Source: Verrucomicrobiota bacterium
GTDB lineage: Bacteria > Verrucomicrobiota > Verrucomicrobiia > Chthoniobacterales > UBA10450
Direction: 5' to 3'
DNA length: 64,000 nt
Assembly: GCA_003219175.1 (NCBI GenBank)
Contig: QHPU01000042.1
Location: 1 to 64,000 of the forward strand
The position numbers and the translations under genes are program-made. The notes beneath the pieces were generated by a model. The model searched no databases and had not been told where the DNA came from. It saw only the letters and a list, made by a program, of their open reading frames with translations. Shown here one piece after another: positions 35,481-44,099 of this stretch (position 1 is the stretch's first letter; each line of letters starts with the position of its first letter).

Positions 35481-35696
35481 ATGACGACTCAACTCTTGCA
35501 AGAAGCCAGCCAGATCATTCCCAATCCGCAACTGCTCATCAACGTGGTCTCCAAGCGCGTCCGCCAGCTTGGACTCGGCCACCGGCCAATGGTCGAGGTC
35601 GGCCCGCGCGCTTCTCTCACCGATATCGCTCTTAAGGAAATCATCGCCGGCAAACTCAGTTTCGAAGAGCAGAGCGCCTCTACCGACGGCGCCTGA
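35481..35696 (+). CDS. rpoZ: RNA polymerase omega subunit
   Basis: A 71-residue protein that helps assemble RNA polymerase. The ATG at 35481 gives MTTQLLQEASQIIPNPQLLI; the frame is open further upstream but that sequence is not omega-like. Conserved features: NVVSKRVRQLGLGHRPMVE near 22-40 and the helix LTDIALKEIIAGKL near 48-61. It precedes smpB by 23 bp on the same strand. Confidence 0.88.
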   Translation: MTTQLLQEASQIIPNPQLLINVVSKRVRQLGLGHRPMVEVGPRASLTDIALKEIIAGKLSFEEQSASTDGA

Positions 35697-35719
35697 TTTC
35701 ACGCTGACATCGCTCGGTC

Positions 35720-36181
35720 ATGACTGCCGAGACGATTCTGAACCGTAAAGCGCTGCGCGATTTTCACATTCTCGAGCGTTACGAAGCCGGCATCGAGCTC
35801 AAAGGCAGCGAGGTCAAATCGATCCGTGCCGGCAAGGCCAACATCAGCGATGCCTTCGCCCGGATTGAGAATGGTGAAGCTTTCCTCTACAACGCTGACA
35901 TCCAGCCGTACGAACGCGCTAGCCATGAAATTCCCGCCGCCAAGCGAGTTCGCAAACTTCTGCTCCATCGCGCTGAGATCGATAAACTTTACGGCGAAAC
36001 CCAGGTCGCCGGACGAGCTCTTGTCCTTCTCAATTTGCATTGGAAAAACGGCAAGCTGAAAGCCGAGCTGGGTGTCGCGCAGGGAAAAGTCGCGCGCGAT
36101 AAACGCGCCGACTTGAAAAAGCGCGCCGTCGATCGCGAAACCGCGCGCGAAGTCGCGCGCTTCAATCGCAAGCACGCGTAA
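35720..36181 (+). CDS. smpB: SsrA-binding protein SmpB
   Basis: Binds tmRNA and delivers it to stalled ribosomes. It has 153 residues. The OB-fold core covers about 1-125 with the family patterns NRKALRDFHILERYEAGIEL and GSEVKSIRAGKANISDAF, and a positively charged C-terminal tail (AVDRETAREVARFNRKHA). tmRNA itself is not in the window. Likely in an operon with rpoZ upstream. Confidence 0.96.
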   Translation: MTAETILNRKALRDFHILERYEAGIELKGSEVKSIRAGKANISDAFARIENGEAFLYNADIQPYERASHEIPAAKRVRKLLLHRAEIDKLYGETQVAGRALVLLNLHWKNGKLKAELGVAQGKVARDKRADLKKRAVDRETAREVARFNRKHA

Positions 36182-36274
36182 GCACGATTCTTTGTTATTC
36201 CGGCATCTGCTTATCCGTGTTCCATTCGTGTCAATCCGTGGCTAGATAAATCAGTTCGATGACGTTTTAGCATA

Positions 36275-36823
36275 ATGAGCGCTCAACGACTCTTCATCGC
36301 GATCGATTTGCCCGATCAAATCGCAGAGTCTCTCGCCGCACTCGATCCCCATTATCGCGGACTGATTTTCTCTGCGCCGCAGCAAATCCACCTCACTTTC
36401 GCCTTTTTCCCGGCGGTCGAACCGCCAACCGCTGATTTGCTGAAGGAAAAACTCGCAGCAATATCCTTCAGGGCTTTTTTTCTTCCCGTGGCTGGGCTTG
36501 GGAGATTTTCGAAAAAAGGGGTGCCTCATATCCTTTGGATCGGAGTCGGCCACGCCCATCCGCACCTTTTTCAATTGCACAAGCGTGTGAACGAAGCCGC
36601 TCTTGCGTGCAATTTGCCGATCGAGGAACGTGCCTGGACACCCCATTTCACCATTGCGCGCGCCCGCGGAATCTCGCCGGCGCTGCTGAAATCTTTCCTC
36701 AAGAAATATCGCGACTACGACGCGGGCATGATCCACGTCGAGGAATTCCGACTCTATTCGAGCGAACTCACGGGCGCCGGTCCGATCCACGAGGTTGAGC
36801 TCCGCGTGCCTTGTTGCGAATAA
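36275..36823 (+). CDS. thpR: RNA 2',3'-cyclic phosphodiesterase ThpR (LigT)
   Basis: A 182-residue 2H phosphoesterase that opens 2',3'-cyclic phosphates on RNA. Both catalytic motifs are seen: HLTF (His39) and HFTI (about His125 within AWTPHFTIARARG). The N-terminus RLFIAIDLPD is typical. It follows smpB after 93 bp and converges with the MFS gene at 36831 (7-bp gap). Confidence 0.92.
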   Translation: MSAQRLFIAIDLPDQIAESLAALDPHYRGLIFSAPQQIHLTFAFFPAVEPPTADLLKEKLAAISFRAFFLPVAGLGRFSKKGVPHILWIGVGHAHPHLFQLHKRVNEAALACNLPIEERAWTPHFTIARARGISPALLKSFLKKYRDYDAGMIHVEEFRLYSSELTGAGPIHEVELRVPCCE

Positions 36824-36830
36824 GTCGCCA

Positions 36831-38264
36831 TTAGAGTCGGCTCGATAGCGGTGCCGCAACATGCTCGAGCGACTTTCGCTCGGCCGGCACCCCGATCAGT
36901 ACCTCGGTTAGCGCGCCAACTATCATCAGCCCGGCGCCTACCAGATAACCGGCAAACAACGCCGCGCTCGATCCAGTCCCGATCAACCATCCAAACAAAA
37001 TCGGCGCGCCTACTCCGCCGGCAAGGGTCCCGATTGCATAGAAAATAGCGATAGCTAGAGCGCGGATTTCCAATGGGAATATTTCGCTCACGGTGAGATA
37101 GGCGGAGCTGGCTGCGGCGGAGGCGATGAAGAAAATGATCGACCATGCCAGCGTCTGCGTCCGCGCGGTGAGAAAGCCCGCGTAAAAGAGCCATCCCGTT
37201 AGCGCCAACAAAAGTCCGGCCAGCGCATAAGTGATGGCAATCATCTTCTTGCGCCCAACGGTGTCGAAGAGGTGCCCGAGCGCGATCGGACCGAGCACGT
37301 TGCCAATCGCGAACGGCAGCAGGTACCCGCCAACACTCTGCTCCGGCACGTTGTAAAACTTCATCAGCACGAGCGCATAGGTGAAAAAGATCGCGTTGTA
37401 AAAGAATGCCTGAGTAAGCATGAGAACAAAGCCGAGCACTGAACGCTGCCGATGTTCGTGAGCGATCGCATTCCAAATCTCGTGCCATGGTGTGTGCGTT
37501 CGCGTCCGAATCCGCGTTGGTAACATTTCGCTTCGCTCGCCGGGCGACGCGCCTCCCACCAATCGTTCGACATCCGTCACGATCTGTTCCGCTTCGTGAT
37601 TGCGGCCGTGGATCATCAACCAGCGTGGGCTCTCCGGGATCCATTGCCGGAAGAAGATCACTACCAGTCCCAGGATAGCGCCAATCCCGAAGGCGCACCG
37701 CCAGCCTAACCAGACTGGTAACCGTTGCGGGTCGAGCACTATCAGCGTTCCGATTGCGCCCAGCGCGGCACCAACCCAGTACGAACCGTTGATCATGAGA
37801 TCGACGCGCCCACGGACCCGTGCCGGGATGAGTTCATCAATGGCCGAGTTAATGGCCGCGTACTCGCCGCCAATGCCCGCGCCGGTCAGAGCACGAAAGA
37901 TGGCGTAACTTGCAAGACTCCAGGAGAAGGCGCTTAACGCTGTTCCGAAAAGGTAAACCGCCACCGTGATGAAGAATAACTTCTTTCGACCGAACCGATC
38001 CGCCCCATATCCAAAAAGGAGCGCTCCGATCACCGCGCCGGTCAGGTAATACGTGGCGCTGGCGCCGACCTCGACCGGAGTCAGGCCCAAAGTATCCGGC
38101 CGGGTAAGGATGCCGCCGAGTGCGCCGGCCAACGTCACTTCGAGACCGTCGAGAATCCAGGTTGCGCCGAGAGCAACAACAATCAGCCAATGCCATCGGC
38201 TCCACGGCAACCCATCCAACCGTGAAGGAACGTACGATTCAATTGTTTCGCCCGCCGACATCAC
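36831..38264 (-). CDS. MFS transporter (sugar / aromatic-acid symporter type)
   Basis: A 477-residue permease with 12 predicted helices. MFS A-like motifs appear twice, GYGADRFGRKKLF (about residue 88) and GHLFDTVGRKKM (about 335), and the PESPRWL motif follows helix 6 as in sugar and aromatic-acid transporters. The substrate is not readable. It stands alone between thpR and an unknown gene; a short palindrome-rich gap lies upstream. Confidence 0.88.
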   Translation of the reverse strand: MMSAGETIESYVPSRLDGLPWSRWHWLIVVALGATWILDGLEVTLAGALGGILTRPDTLGLTPVEVGASATYYLTGAVIGALLFGYGADRFGRKKLFFITVAVYLFGTALSAFSWSLASYAIFRALTGAGIGGEYAAINSAIDELIPARVRGRVDLMINGSYWVGAALGAIGTLIVLDPQRLPVWLGWRCAFGIGAILGLVVIFFRQWIPESPRWLMIHGRNHEAEQIVTDVERLVGGASPGERSEMLPTRIRTRTHTPWHEIWNAIAHEHRQRSVLGFVLMLTQAFFYNAIFFTYALVLMKFYNVPEQSVGGYLLPFAIGNVLGPIALGHLFDTVGRKKMIAITYALAGLLLALTGWLFYAGFLTARTQTLAWSIIFFIASAAASSAYLTVSEIFPLEIRALAIAIFYAIGTLAGGVGAPILFGWLIGTGSSAALFAGYLVGAGLMIVGALTEVLIGVPAERKSLEHVAAPLSSRL

Positions 38265-38420
38265 TCGCCACCGGGGAACATAGACTTCTAGTCTGTGTGC
38301 CCAGCGGGTTTGCGACCCGCTGAGACCCGAACAGCAGACAACATGTGCACCAGGCGCACAGGGCGCAGTTCACTGTTCCGCCCTGTTGCATGCCCGTCAG
38401 TTATGTTTTTGAACAATCTG

Positions 38421-39812
38421 TTAAGACTCCGATATTCGTGTCGGCACCATGATGCCGTCACGCATTCCGTGAATCAGTTTTTTGTCGGCCGGTACAATTG
38501 TCGTTAGCGCGCCCCGCATTTTTACGCGTTCCTCTTCGACAAAATAGTAAGGACACAAGCGAACGCGGCCTTTCAGCGTCTTCAAGGTGGATCGAGCAGT
38601 CTCTTGCTCGATGTTAAAATCAGGCGGCGGAGCCACACTTTGCTTAGCATCGCCCGACGGAGCGGCCGATCCACCACTATCCCAATAGGCGTGCTCGAAG
38701 AGGCTGCCCTTGTGGAACTGTTGCAAAATCGTTGGCTGCGCCGCGAAATTCGTTAGCGCATGTTCGATGCGCTTCTCCCATTCATGGTGTGGCAAATCCG
38801 CGCCAAGCGCGACGCCGCGGCTACCCCATCCGAGCGGTGAGAACCCGCTCACTTTCAAAAGTAAATCGCGCTCTTTCTGGCTAAACCTGGCGGCCTCACG
38901 CCAGTCATGAAGCTCCAGCCGCGGAATGACGGCGTGTTGTGGCAACGGTGTCGGGTCCAGCAGCCAGGTGTAGGGGATGACCTCCCGCAATTTCAGAAAA
39001 TACTTTTCGCCCAGCTCGCGTCGCCAAAATTCGCGCAGCGGTTTGAGCCAGAAAAGCGCGAACCACATCTTTTCCTCTAGATAAGGTTTGATCGGCGGCG
39101 TAATCCGGAGGCGACCTTCGGCATTGGCGCGCAGGAGATTGTCGATATTAGGAATGTTCGGAAGGTCGAACAGTTCGAAGAAGCGATAAACGTCGCGCCC
39201 CTCTTGCGGCTCGTAATTTTCCGCCGGCACCACGCGCCATTCGCAATCGCAATGTCGATCCCGCAACTGTACTGTCATCCATTCCATTTCGGGCTGGTAG
39301 GTTGCGGCCTCCTGCGAAATCACGATGTCGCCGCAACGTGGTAATACGCTGTGGAATCCATCGATCATTCCATCGGCGCCTCCAATGATCTCCGGGCTGA
39401 AACCCGAATACGTCTGGTTCAACCAACCCGTTAGGCCAATTCCGCCCGGCACCGAGTCGATTTCCGCGATGGTGTAACCTTCGTCGGTCAGAATCAAATC
39501 CGGACGAATGATGCGCGGTAAATCGTCGCGAATTTCTTTGCGTCGCGAAAATTCAACCAGCTCTTTTGGTTTACCGGCATCGAGATATTTCGCGATCCAC
39601 TCTGGCTGCTTCCCGCGTGCGCTCAGTTGATAAAGCTGATTACATGCGCGCTGAAAAACGAACAGACGATGCCCGAGATGCTCGAGTTCGTCGCCAAATT
39701 TCTCCGAGATCGGAAAAGCGTCTGGCGAGATCAGCCAGTCCTTATCGGCGAAGAGGCCTTCTTTGGGTAAGGCGTTCCGAATTGTAGCGAGCCTATCGTT
39801 TTGGACCAGCAT
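38421..39812 (-). CDS. Unknown protein, possibly ATP-grasp-like
   Basis: A 463-residue soluble protein starting at ATG 39812; the frame is open upstream but runs through repeats and ruvA. Possible nucleotide/metal features: RPDLILTDEGYTIAEIDSVP then GGIGLTGW near 135-160, and basic/acidic pairs in SGFSPLGWGSRGVALGADLP near 330-350. The C-terminal VRLCPYYFVEEERVKMRGAL resembles the end of circularly permuted ATP-grasp (glutathionylspermidine-synthase-like) proteins. This match is visual and weak. It might be a peptide ligase. Confidence 0.6.
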   Translation of the reverse strand: MLVQNDRLATIRNALPKEGLFADKDWLISPDAFPISEKFGDELEHLGHRLFVFQRACNQLYQLSARGKQPEWIAKYLDAGKPKELVEFSRRKEIRDDLPRIIRPDLILTDEGYTIAEIDSVPGGIGLTGWLNQTYSGFSPEIIGGADGMIDGFHSVLPRCGDIVISQEAATYQPEMEWMTVQLRDRHCDCEWRVVPAENYEPQEGRDVYRFFELFDLPNIPNIDNLLRANAEGRLRITPPIKPYLEEKMWFALFWLKPLREFWRRELGEKYFLKLREVIPYTWLLDPTPLPQHAVIPRLELHDWREAARFSQKERDLLLKVSGFSPLGWGSRGVALGADLPHHEWEKRIEHALTNFAAQPTILQQFHKGSLFEHAYWDSGGSAAPSGDAKQSVAPPPDFNIEQETARSTLKTLKGRVRLCPYYFVEEERVKMRGALTTIVPADKKLIHGMRDGIMVPTRISES

Positions 39813-39820
39813 TTCGGAAG

Positions 39821-39859
39821 CAAACGTCGAACGCCGAACGCTGAACGTCCAACGCTCAA
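39821..39859. repeat. CGAACGCCGAACG tandem-like repeat upstream of the unknown gene
   Basis: Units of GAACGCCGAACGCTGAACG and CCAACGCTCAA form short tandem repeats of the kind GTYSRACG. A similar tract, TTGGACGTTGGGCG repeated, occurs in-frame in the glycosyltransferase gene at 41610-41648. Confidence 0.5.
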
Positions 39860-39868
39860 TTAAAAAGC

Positions 39869-39955
39869 CGTCATCCCGAGCGCAGTCGAGGGATCCGGTA
39901 GAAGTTACCTTAAAGCTTGCGCCACGGGATCCCTCGGCTTTCGCTCGGGATGACG
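39869..39955. repeat. GTCATCCCGAGCG palindromic repeat (family 1, copy D)
   Basis: Arm GTCATCCCGAGCGCAGTCGA, core with AAGTTACCTTAAAGC, and right arm ending GCTTTCGCTCGGGATGAC, directly downstream of ruvA. Confidence 0.88.
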
Positions 39956-39961
39956 ACGGAA

Positions 39962-40576
39962 TTACCTTCCAGCGGCCATTCGCTTCAGCGCCATCTTCAC
40001 CAATTCTTCCGCCGACTTCCCTCGGCCTTCGCGTTCCTGTAAATCGCGCACTAATTTGTGGGCATCGACCTGCTTGTAGCCGAGCGCGATCAACGCCAGC
40101 ACTGCTTCGTTCGCCTGTTCCTGTTCCGGCGTCGGCGCATGCGCAGCACTGGCTGCTTCCCACGCCGCCGCCACGCCGACCCTGTCCTTCAATTCGAGGA
40201 CCATTCGCTCCGCCGTTTTTTTCCCAACGCCGCTGATCTTCGAAAGCGACGTGACATCGTTGTTGACCACGGCAGCTTTGAAATTGTTAACGCTCATTCC
40301 GCTCAACACCGCCAATGCCAGTTTCGGCCCGATGCCGCTGACGTGATTGACGAGCAACCGAAAGAGATCGCGCTCCGGTGCCGTCATGAATCCATAGAGA
40401 ATCTGAGCATCCTCGCGCACGTGCAGATGGGTGAGAATTTCAATCGGCTGACCAACTGCCGGAAGTTTGTCATAGCTCGAGAGCGGAATGAAAACCTCGT
40501 AGCCGACCCCGCCGACGTCGATCGTCGCTTGCGTCGGCAGCGCATGCGCGAGTCGGCCATGAAGAAAAGTGATCAC
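39962..40576 (-). CDS. ruvA: Holliday junction branch-migration protein RuvA
   Basis: Tetrameric DNA-binding subunit that targets the RuvB motor to Holliday junctions. It has 204 residues from GTG 40576, giving an N-terminus VITFLHGRLAHALPTQATID as expected; the TTG at 40612 would add an unrelated stretch. Helix-hairpin-helix motifs: VSGIGPKLALAVLSGMS near 78-95 and ISGVGKKTAERMVLELKD near 113-130. The C-terminal domain III (about 155-204) includes ALIALGYKQVDAHKLVRDL. ruvB and ruvC are not adjacent. Confidence 0.94.
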   Translation of the reverse strand: MITFLHGRLAHALPTQATIDVGGVGYEVFIPLSSYDKLPAVGQPIEILTHLHVREDAQILYGFMTAPERDLFRLLVNHVSGIGPKLALAVLSGMSVNNFKAAVVNNDVTSLSKISGVGKKTAERMVLELKDRVGVAAAWEAASAAHAPTPEQEQANEAVLALIALGYKQVDAHKLVRDLQEREGRGKSAEELVKMALKRMAAGR

Positions 40577-40640
40577 TTTCGCAATCCCTAATCGCCGCGC
40601 GGCAATCTGCAAAGCACCTTTTCGCAGTCGTCACCGGGCA

Positions 40641-40665
40641 TCCTTCGGTTCCGCTCGGGATGACT
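40641..40665. repeat. Partial GTCATCCCGAGCG repeat (right arm only)
   Basis: TCCTTCGGTTCCGCTCGGGA then TGAC: one arm of the family 1 repeat. The stop codon of the minus-strand glycosyltransferase (40664-40666) overlaps its edge. Confidence 0.7.
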
Positions 40666-42100
40666 ATTGCATTTTCAAAACCATCATCAGATCAACCCGC
40701 TGTCCCTTTGCTACGTTAAATCCCTTCACGTGGTAAGTCCGCCACGAGCCGTCGCTATGAGGAAGAATTTCTGTGGCTGATCTTGTCGTCAACACCAAAA
40801 ATCGCGCGCCATCGCGACTCATGAATTCCTCAGCCTCTTTGCGTTTCAACGGCATCATGAATCCGTGGATGCGGTTGCGAAAGTACCAGACCAGGCTCGG
40901 CTCGGTGAATTCCACCGCACCAAATTCCATTTCGGGCTTGAGGTTGGGCCAGCTGTCTCGGACGAGCGCATAGCTTGGAAACAGTTTGGCCAGCGCCGGT
41001 GTGACAAAAAGAGCGACTGCCAAATAGATCGCGCCCACCGCGATCGAGATTGATTTCGAAAAGCGCAGAGAATCAAACTGTCGCGCGGCCAGCAGCGCCA
41101 GGAGTGGAAACGCCGGCAGAGTGTAATGCGGCAGCTTGGTTTGCACGAAGGTGAAAATTCCAAAAACAATGACCGCACCGGTTAACAAAAATCGGTCTGT
41201 GCCATCGCGATTGACTCGGAGAGTCTTCCACAGCGCCGGCAGTTTGATCGACCAAGGAAAGAAACTCACAAAGACCGTCACGAAATAAAACGGCAGCAGC
41301 GCAAGGTACATCCAAATGGATGAGGCGCCGTGCCCTTCCATGGTCACAATCGAACGCCCGACCACGTGTTTCCCGATGCCGACCAAAAAAAATTCTCCAT
41401 GGGTCTGAACGAGCGCCGGAATTCCCCAAAGGCAGATCAGGGCCAGCATCAACAAGACGCCGCGGACAAATTTGAAACGCGTCGCAAAGCCTTCCTGACG
41501 AACAAACCTTTGCGCAATCGCAACGGTTAAAAGAGGCGTCCACCCAATCGGCCCCTTGGCCAAAAAGGCCAAAGCTAACGAAATATAGAATAGCGCCCAC
41601 CAGAACGCCGTTGGACGTTGGGCGTTGGACGTTGGACGTTGGGCGTTGAAATCCAGCAGTTCCCATCCCGCCCGGTGCGCTAGCGTGACAAACAGCACCA
41701 GCCACATATCCGCCACCGCCGCTTTCCCGTGAATGAACGTTTGCAGCGAAAGGGTGAAAATAATTGCCGCCCACCAACCGACGCGCTCTCCGCCGATCCG
41801 CTTTCCCCATCCCAATAGCGCCAGCGCGGCCAGGGCTGCCGCGACCGCGGTCGGAAACCGCGCGGCAAAATCGTTTTCACCAAAGACACGATAGCTGGCG
41901 ACTTGAAACCAGTAGGTCAGCGGCGGTTTGTCGAATCGGAATTGGTTGTTGAAATATGGAACGATGAAGTCTCCGCGTTCCCGCATTTCGCGAGACGCTT
42001 CGGCAAAACGCGGCTCGTCTCGGTCGATCAGCGGCAGACTCCAGGTGCCCGCGACATGAAACAGCAGGCACCCGAGGAAGAGAACCATGTAATTGCGCAT
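40664..42100 (-). CDS. ArnT/PMT-like membrane glycosyltransferase (GT-C)
   Basis: A 478-residue protein from ATG 42100 (a GTG at 42112 is also possible). It has about 12 hydrophobic helices and a soluble C-terminal domain. The N-terminal loop has the catalytic acidic motif LIDRDEPRFAEASREM, as in ArnT and relatives that move a sugar from an undecaprenyl carrier to lipid or protein. A PPLTYWFQ motif follows near 60. Residues near 153-166 (NAQRPTSNAQRPT) are encoded by a tandem DNA repeat and look like a late insertion. Divergent to a PAP2 phosphatase. Confidence 0.85.
   Translation of the reverse strand: MRNYMVLFLGCLLFHVAGTWSLPLIDRDEPRFAEASREMRERGDFIVPYFNNQFRFDKPPLTYWFQVASYRVFGENDFAARFPTAVAAALAALALLGWGKRIGGERVGWWAAIIFTLSLQTFIHGKAAVADMWLVLFVTLAHRAGWELLDFNAQRPTSNAQRPTAFWWALFYISLALAFLAKGPIGWTPLLTVAIAQRFVRQEGFATRFKFVRGVLLMLALICLWGIPALVQTHGEFFLVGIGKHVVGRSIVTMEGHGASSIWMYLALLPFYFVTVFVSFFPWSIKLPALWKTLRVNRDGTDRFLLTGAVIVFGIFTFVQTKLPHYTLPAFPLLALLAARQFDSLRFSKSISIAVGAIYLAVALFVTPALAKLFPSYALVRDSWPNLKPEMEFGAVEFTEPSLVWYFRNRIHGFMMPLKRKEAEEFMSRDGARFLVLTTRSATEILPHSDGSWRTYHVKGFNVAKGQRVDLMMVLKMQ
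41610..41648. repeat. Tandem repeat within the glycosyltransferase reading frame
   Basis: TTGGACGTTGGGCGTTGGAC repeated with small changes; in frame on the minus strand it codes for NAQRPTS units. Related to the intergenic tract at 39821-39859. Confidence 0.7.
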
Positions 42101-42141
42101 TGCCGGTGGCACGATTGAACCGGAGACTAGCAGCCGTTCCA

Positions 42142-42744
42142 GTGAAAACCGAAACTGAAATCAGGCGAATAATTTGGGTCGCGCTAATCGTAATAGCACT
42201 CCTGGCACTGATCGCCGCTTTCTTCCTCGATCAGACGATCGCAACTTGGATCAGCGCGCATTCTTCTCCCAAATTAAAACGCGCGATGGAAATCGTGAGC
42301 AGAATGGGGGATTGGCCGGCGCATTTCATCGCCGGTCTGATTGGCATTGCAGTCGCCTTTGCCGCGAAGAGCAAAAAATGGATCCGAATTTTTCTCGCAA
42401 TGCTCATTGCCCTTGCGCTTGCCGGTGTCACCGGGCGAGCGATCAAATTCGCGACTGGCCGGGCGCGTCCGTCAGTTAGAACCGAAGAGCACTGGAATGG
42501 CCCCCGATTCAGTTCCAAATATCACGCTTTCCCATCCGGCCACGTGGCCGCCTCTACCGCGTTTTTTGCCACCTTCTTCCTCGCCCGGAAAAAAATCGGC
42601 GGCCCATTATTGCTGATCCCGATCCTGATCGGCGTGTCGCGTATGGTCGTCGGCGCCCATTATCTCTCTGACGTAACCTTCGCCGCGACCCTGGGCGTGA
42701 TCTGCGCCTTTCTCGCCGCGCATTGGCTTTCAATCCGCAATTAG
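42142..42744 (+). CDS. PAP2-superfamily phosphatase
   Basis: A 200-residue inner-membrane phosphatase, probably acting on undecaprenyl or other lipid pyrophosphates. The start is uncertain: GTG 42142 avoids the divergent gene, while the frame is open back to 42100. Six hydrophobic helices. The three catalytic motifs are complete: KFATGRARPSVR, PSGHVAAST and SRMVVGAHYLSDV. Divergent from an ArnT-like transferase that would use the same carrier, which suggests a link in envelope glycolipid metabolism. Confidence 0.88.
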   Translation: MKTETEIRRIIWVALIVIALLALIAAFFLDQTIATWISAHSSPKLKRAMEIVSRMGDWPAHFIAGLIGIAVAFAAKSKKWIRIFLAMLIALALAGVTGRAIKFATGRARPSVRTEEHWNGPRFSSKYHAFPSGHVAASTAFFATFFLARKKIGGPLLLIPILIGVSRMVVGAHYLSDVTFAATLGVICAFLAAHWLSIRN

Positions 42745-42749
42745 AAGAG

Positions 42750-42834
42750 CGGAGGGGGTGGGATTCGAACCCACGAGGGCTTGCGCCCTGCCGGTTTTCA
42801 AGACCGGAGCCATCAACCACTCGACCACCCCTCC
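42750..42834 (-). tRNA. tRNA-Ser (anticodon TGA)
   Basis: On the minus strand the acceptor GGAGGGG (42834-42828) pairs with CCCCTCC (42757-42751), discriminator G. The anticodon arm CCGGT-CTTGAAA-ACCGG gives anticodon TGA. A long variable arm (AGGGCGCAAGCCCT) is typical of class II tRNA-Ser, followed by the T-arm GTGGGTTCGAATCCCAC. CCA is not encoded. Confidence 0.96.
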
Positions 42835-42862
42835 GGAGATTCCGTTCGGCAAGGACACAACT

Positions 42863-42933
42863 GTAGTCGCGGTCGCTGACCGCGGCAAAATAGACCGCCC
42901 TCTGAGCCGGCCGCGGTCAACGACCGCAGCTCC
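42863..42933. repeat. Inverted repeat between tRNA-Ser and the radical SAM gene
   Basis: Left arm GTAGTCGCGGTCGCTGACCG plus CGG, right arm CCGCGGTCAACGACCGCAGC plus TCC. Each arm itself contains a GGTC-N3-GACC palindrome, the same core type as in mnmA. Confidence 0.75.
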
Positions 42934-42974
42934 AATGAGCTGGACAAATGTAAATGTTCAGGTGAACATAACGG

Positions 42975-44096
42975 ATGAAGCGTTTGCCAGATGCAAAAAA
43001 ACTCTGGCAAAACGTGCGCGAAATTCCTACCGCCGCACGTACCGTTCACCCGCGGGAATTCCACGCCAGGGGGGCTTCGATCAATCCTGCGAATCGCTTT
43101 GAGGCGCTCCATTTTGAAGAAGATCCGCACGATGAAATCGAGGAAGATTCGCGGCCGCGGAAGACGATCTATTATCGCGACGGGACAAAGTCAATCATTG
43201 CCCGCAACAACAGTCCCGATGTCGGGTTCGAGACGAGCGTGAACCCGTATCGCGGCTGCGAGCACGGTTGCGTTTATTGTTACGCCCGGCCGACCCATGA
43301 ATATCTCGGCTTCTCGGCAGGCACCGATTTCGAGTCGCGCATCATGGTTAAAATGGACGCGCCGAAATTGCTGGAAGCGGAATTGTCTTCGCGAAAATGG
43401 CGACCGCAGGTGATCGCAATCAGTGGGGTGACGGACCCGTATCAACCGATCGAGCGGAAACTGGAGATCACACGCGGCTGCTTGCGCGTGCTGGCGAAGT
43501 TTCGAAACCCGGTTGGCATCATCACCAAAAATCGATTGGTAACGCGCGACGCCGATTTATTGGGCGAGTTGGCGGAATTTTCTTGTACCGCCGTCAACAT
43601 CTCGGTTACTTCATTGGACGAAAAGTTACAGCGGGTATTGGAGCCGCGAACGTCGCCGCCCCAGGCACGATTGGAGGTGGTCCGGCACCTGCGCGCCGCC
43701 GGCATTCCGGTTGGAGTGATGGTCGCACCAATAATTCCGGGTTTGACTGATCATGACATGCCTAAAATTCTTGCGGCCTGTGCCGATGCCGGCGCGCAAT
43801 GGGCAGGTTATACGATCATGCGACTACCCTTTGCAGTGGCACCGTTGTTCGAGCGCTGGCTCGACGAACACTTCCCTGAGCGAAAAGAGAAAATTCTCTC
43901 GCGTATCCGTGCGATTCGTGGAGGCGACCGGTTGAGCGACCCTCGTTGGGGGACACGGATCAAGGGAGAAGGCATTTTCGCTGAGCAAATCGCGATATTA
44001 TTTCAGATGAGTTGTCGCAAAGTAGGAATTGGTCCAAGGCCGGAGTTATCGACAGAGCATTTTCGCAGACCGCGAGAACAATTGACGCTGCTCTGA
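42975..44096 (+). CDS. PA0069-family radical SAM protein
   Basis: A 373-residue protein with a CxxxCxxC 4Fe-4S/SAM motif in RGCEHGCVYCYARPTHEY (Cys95, Cys99, Cys102). Further family marks are SVNPYRGC, KSIIARNNSPDVGFETSVNP and ISGVTDPYQPIERKLEITRG. The group (PA0069, Rv2578c) has unknown substrates and some similarity to spore photoproduct lyase. The C-terminus (SCRKVGIGPRPELSTEHFRR) is also typical. Single gene. Confidence 0.9.
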   Translation: MKRLPDAKKLWQNVREIPTAARTVHPREFHARGASINPANRFEALHFEEDPHDEIEEDSRPRKTIYYRDGTKSIIARNNSPDVGFETSVNPYRGCEHGCVYCYARPTHEYLGFSAGTDFESRIMVKMDAPKLLEAELSSRKWRPQVIAISGVTDPYQPIERKLEITRGCLRVLAKFRNPVGIITKNRLVTRDADLLGELAEFSCTAVNISVTSLDEKLQRVLEPRTSPPQARLEVVRHLRAAGIPVGVMVAPIIPGLTDHDMPKILAACADAGAQWAGYTIMRLPFAVAPLFERWLDEHFPERKEKILSRIRAIRGGDRLSDPRWGTRIKGEGIFAEQIAILFQMSCRKVGIGPRPELSTEHFRRPREQLTLL

Positions 44097-44099
44097 ATG

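Noticed and set aside
39813-40163. Longer start for the unknown protein at 38421
   Set aside because: Translates repeats and the opposite frame of ruvA; the conserved-looking protein begins at 39812.
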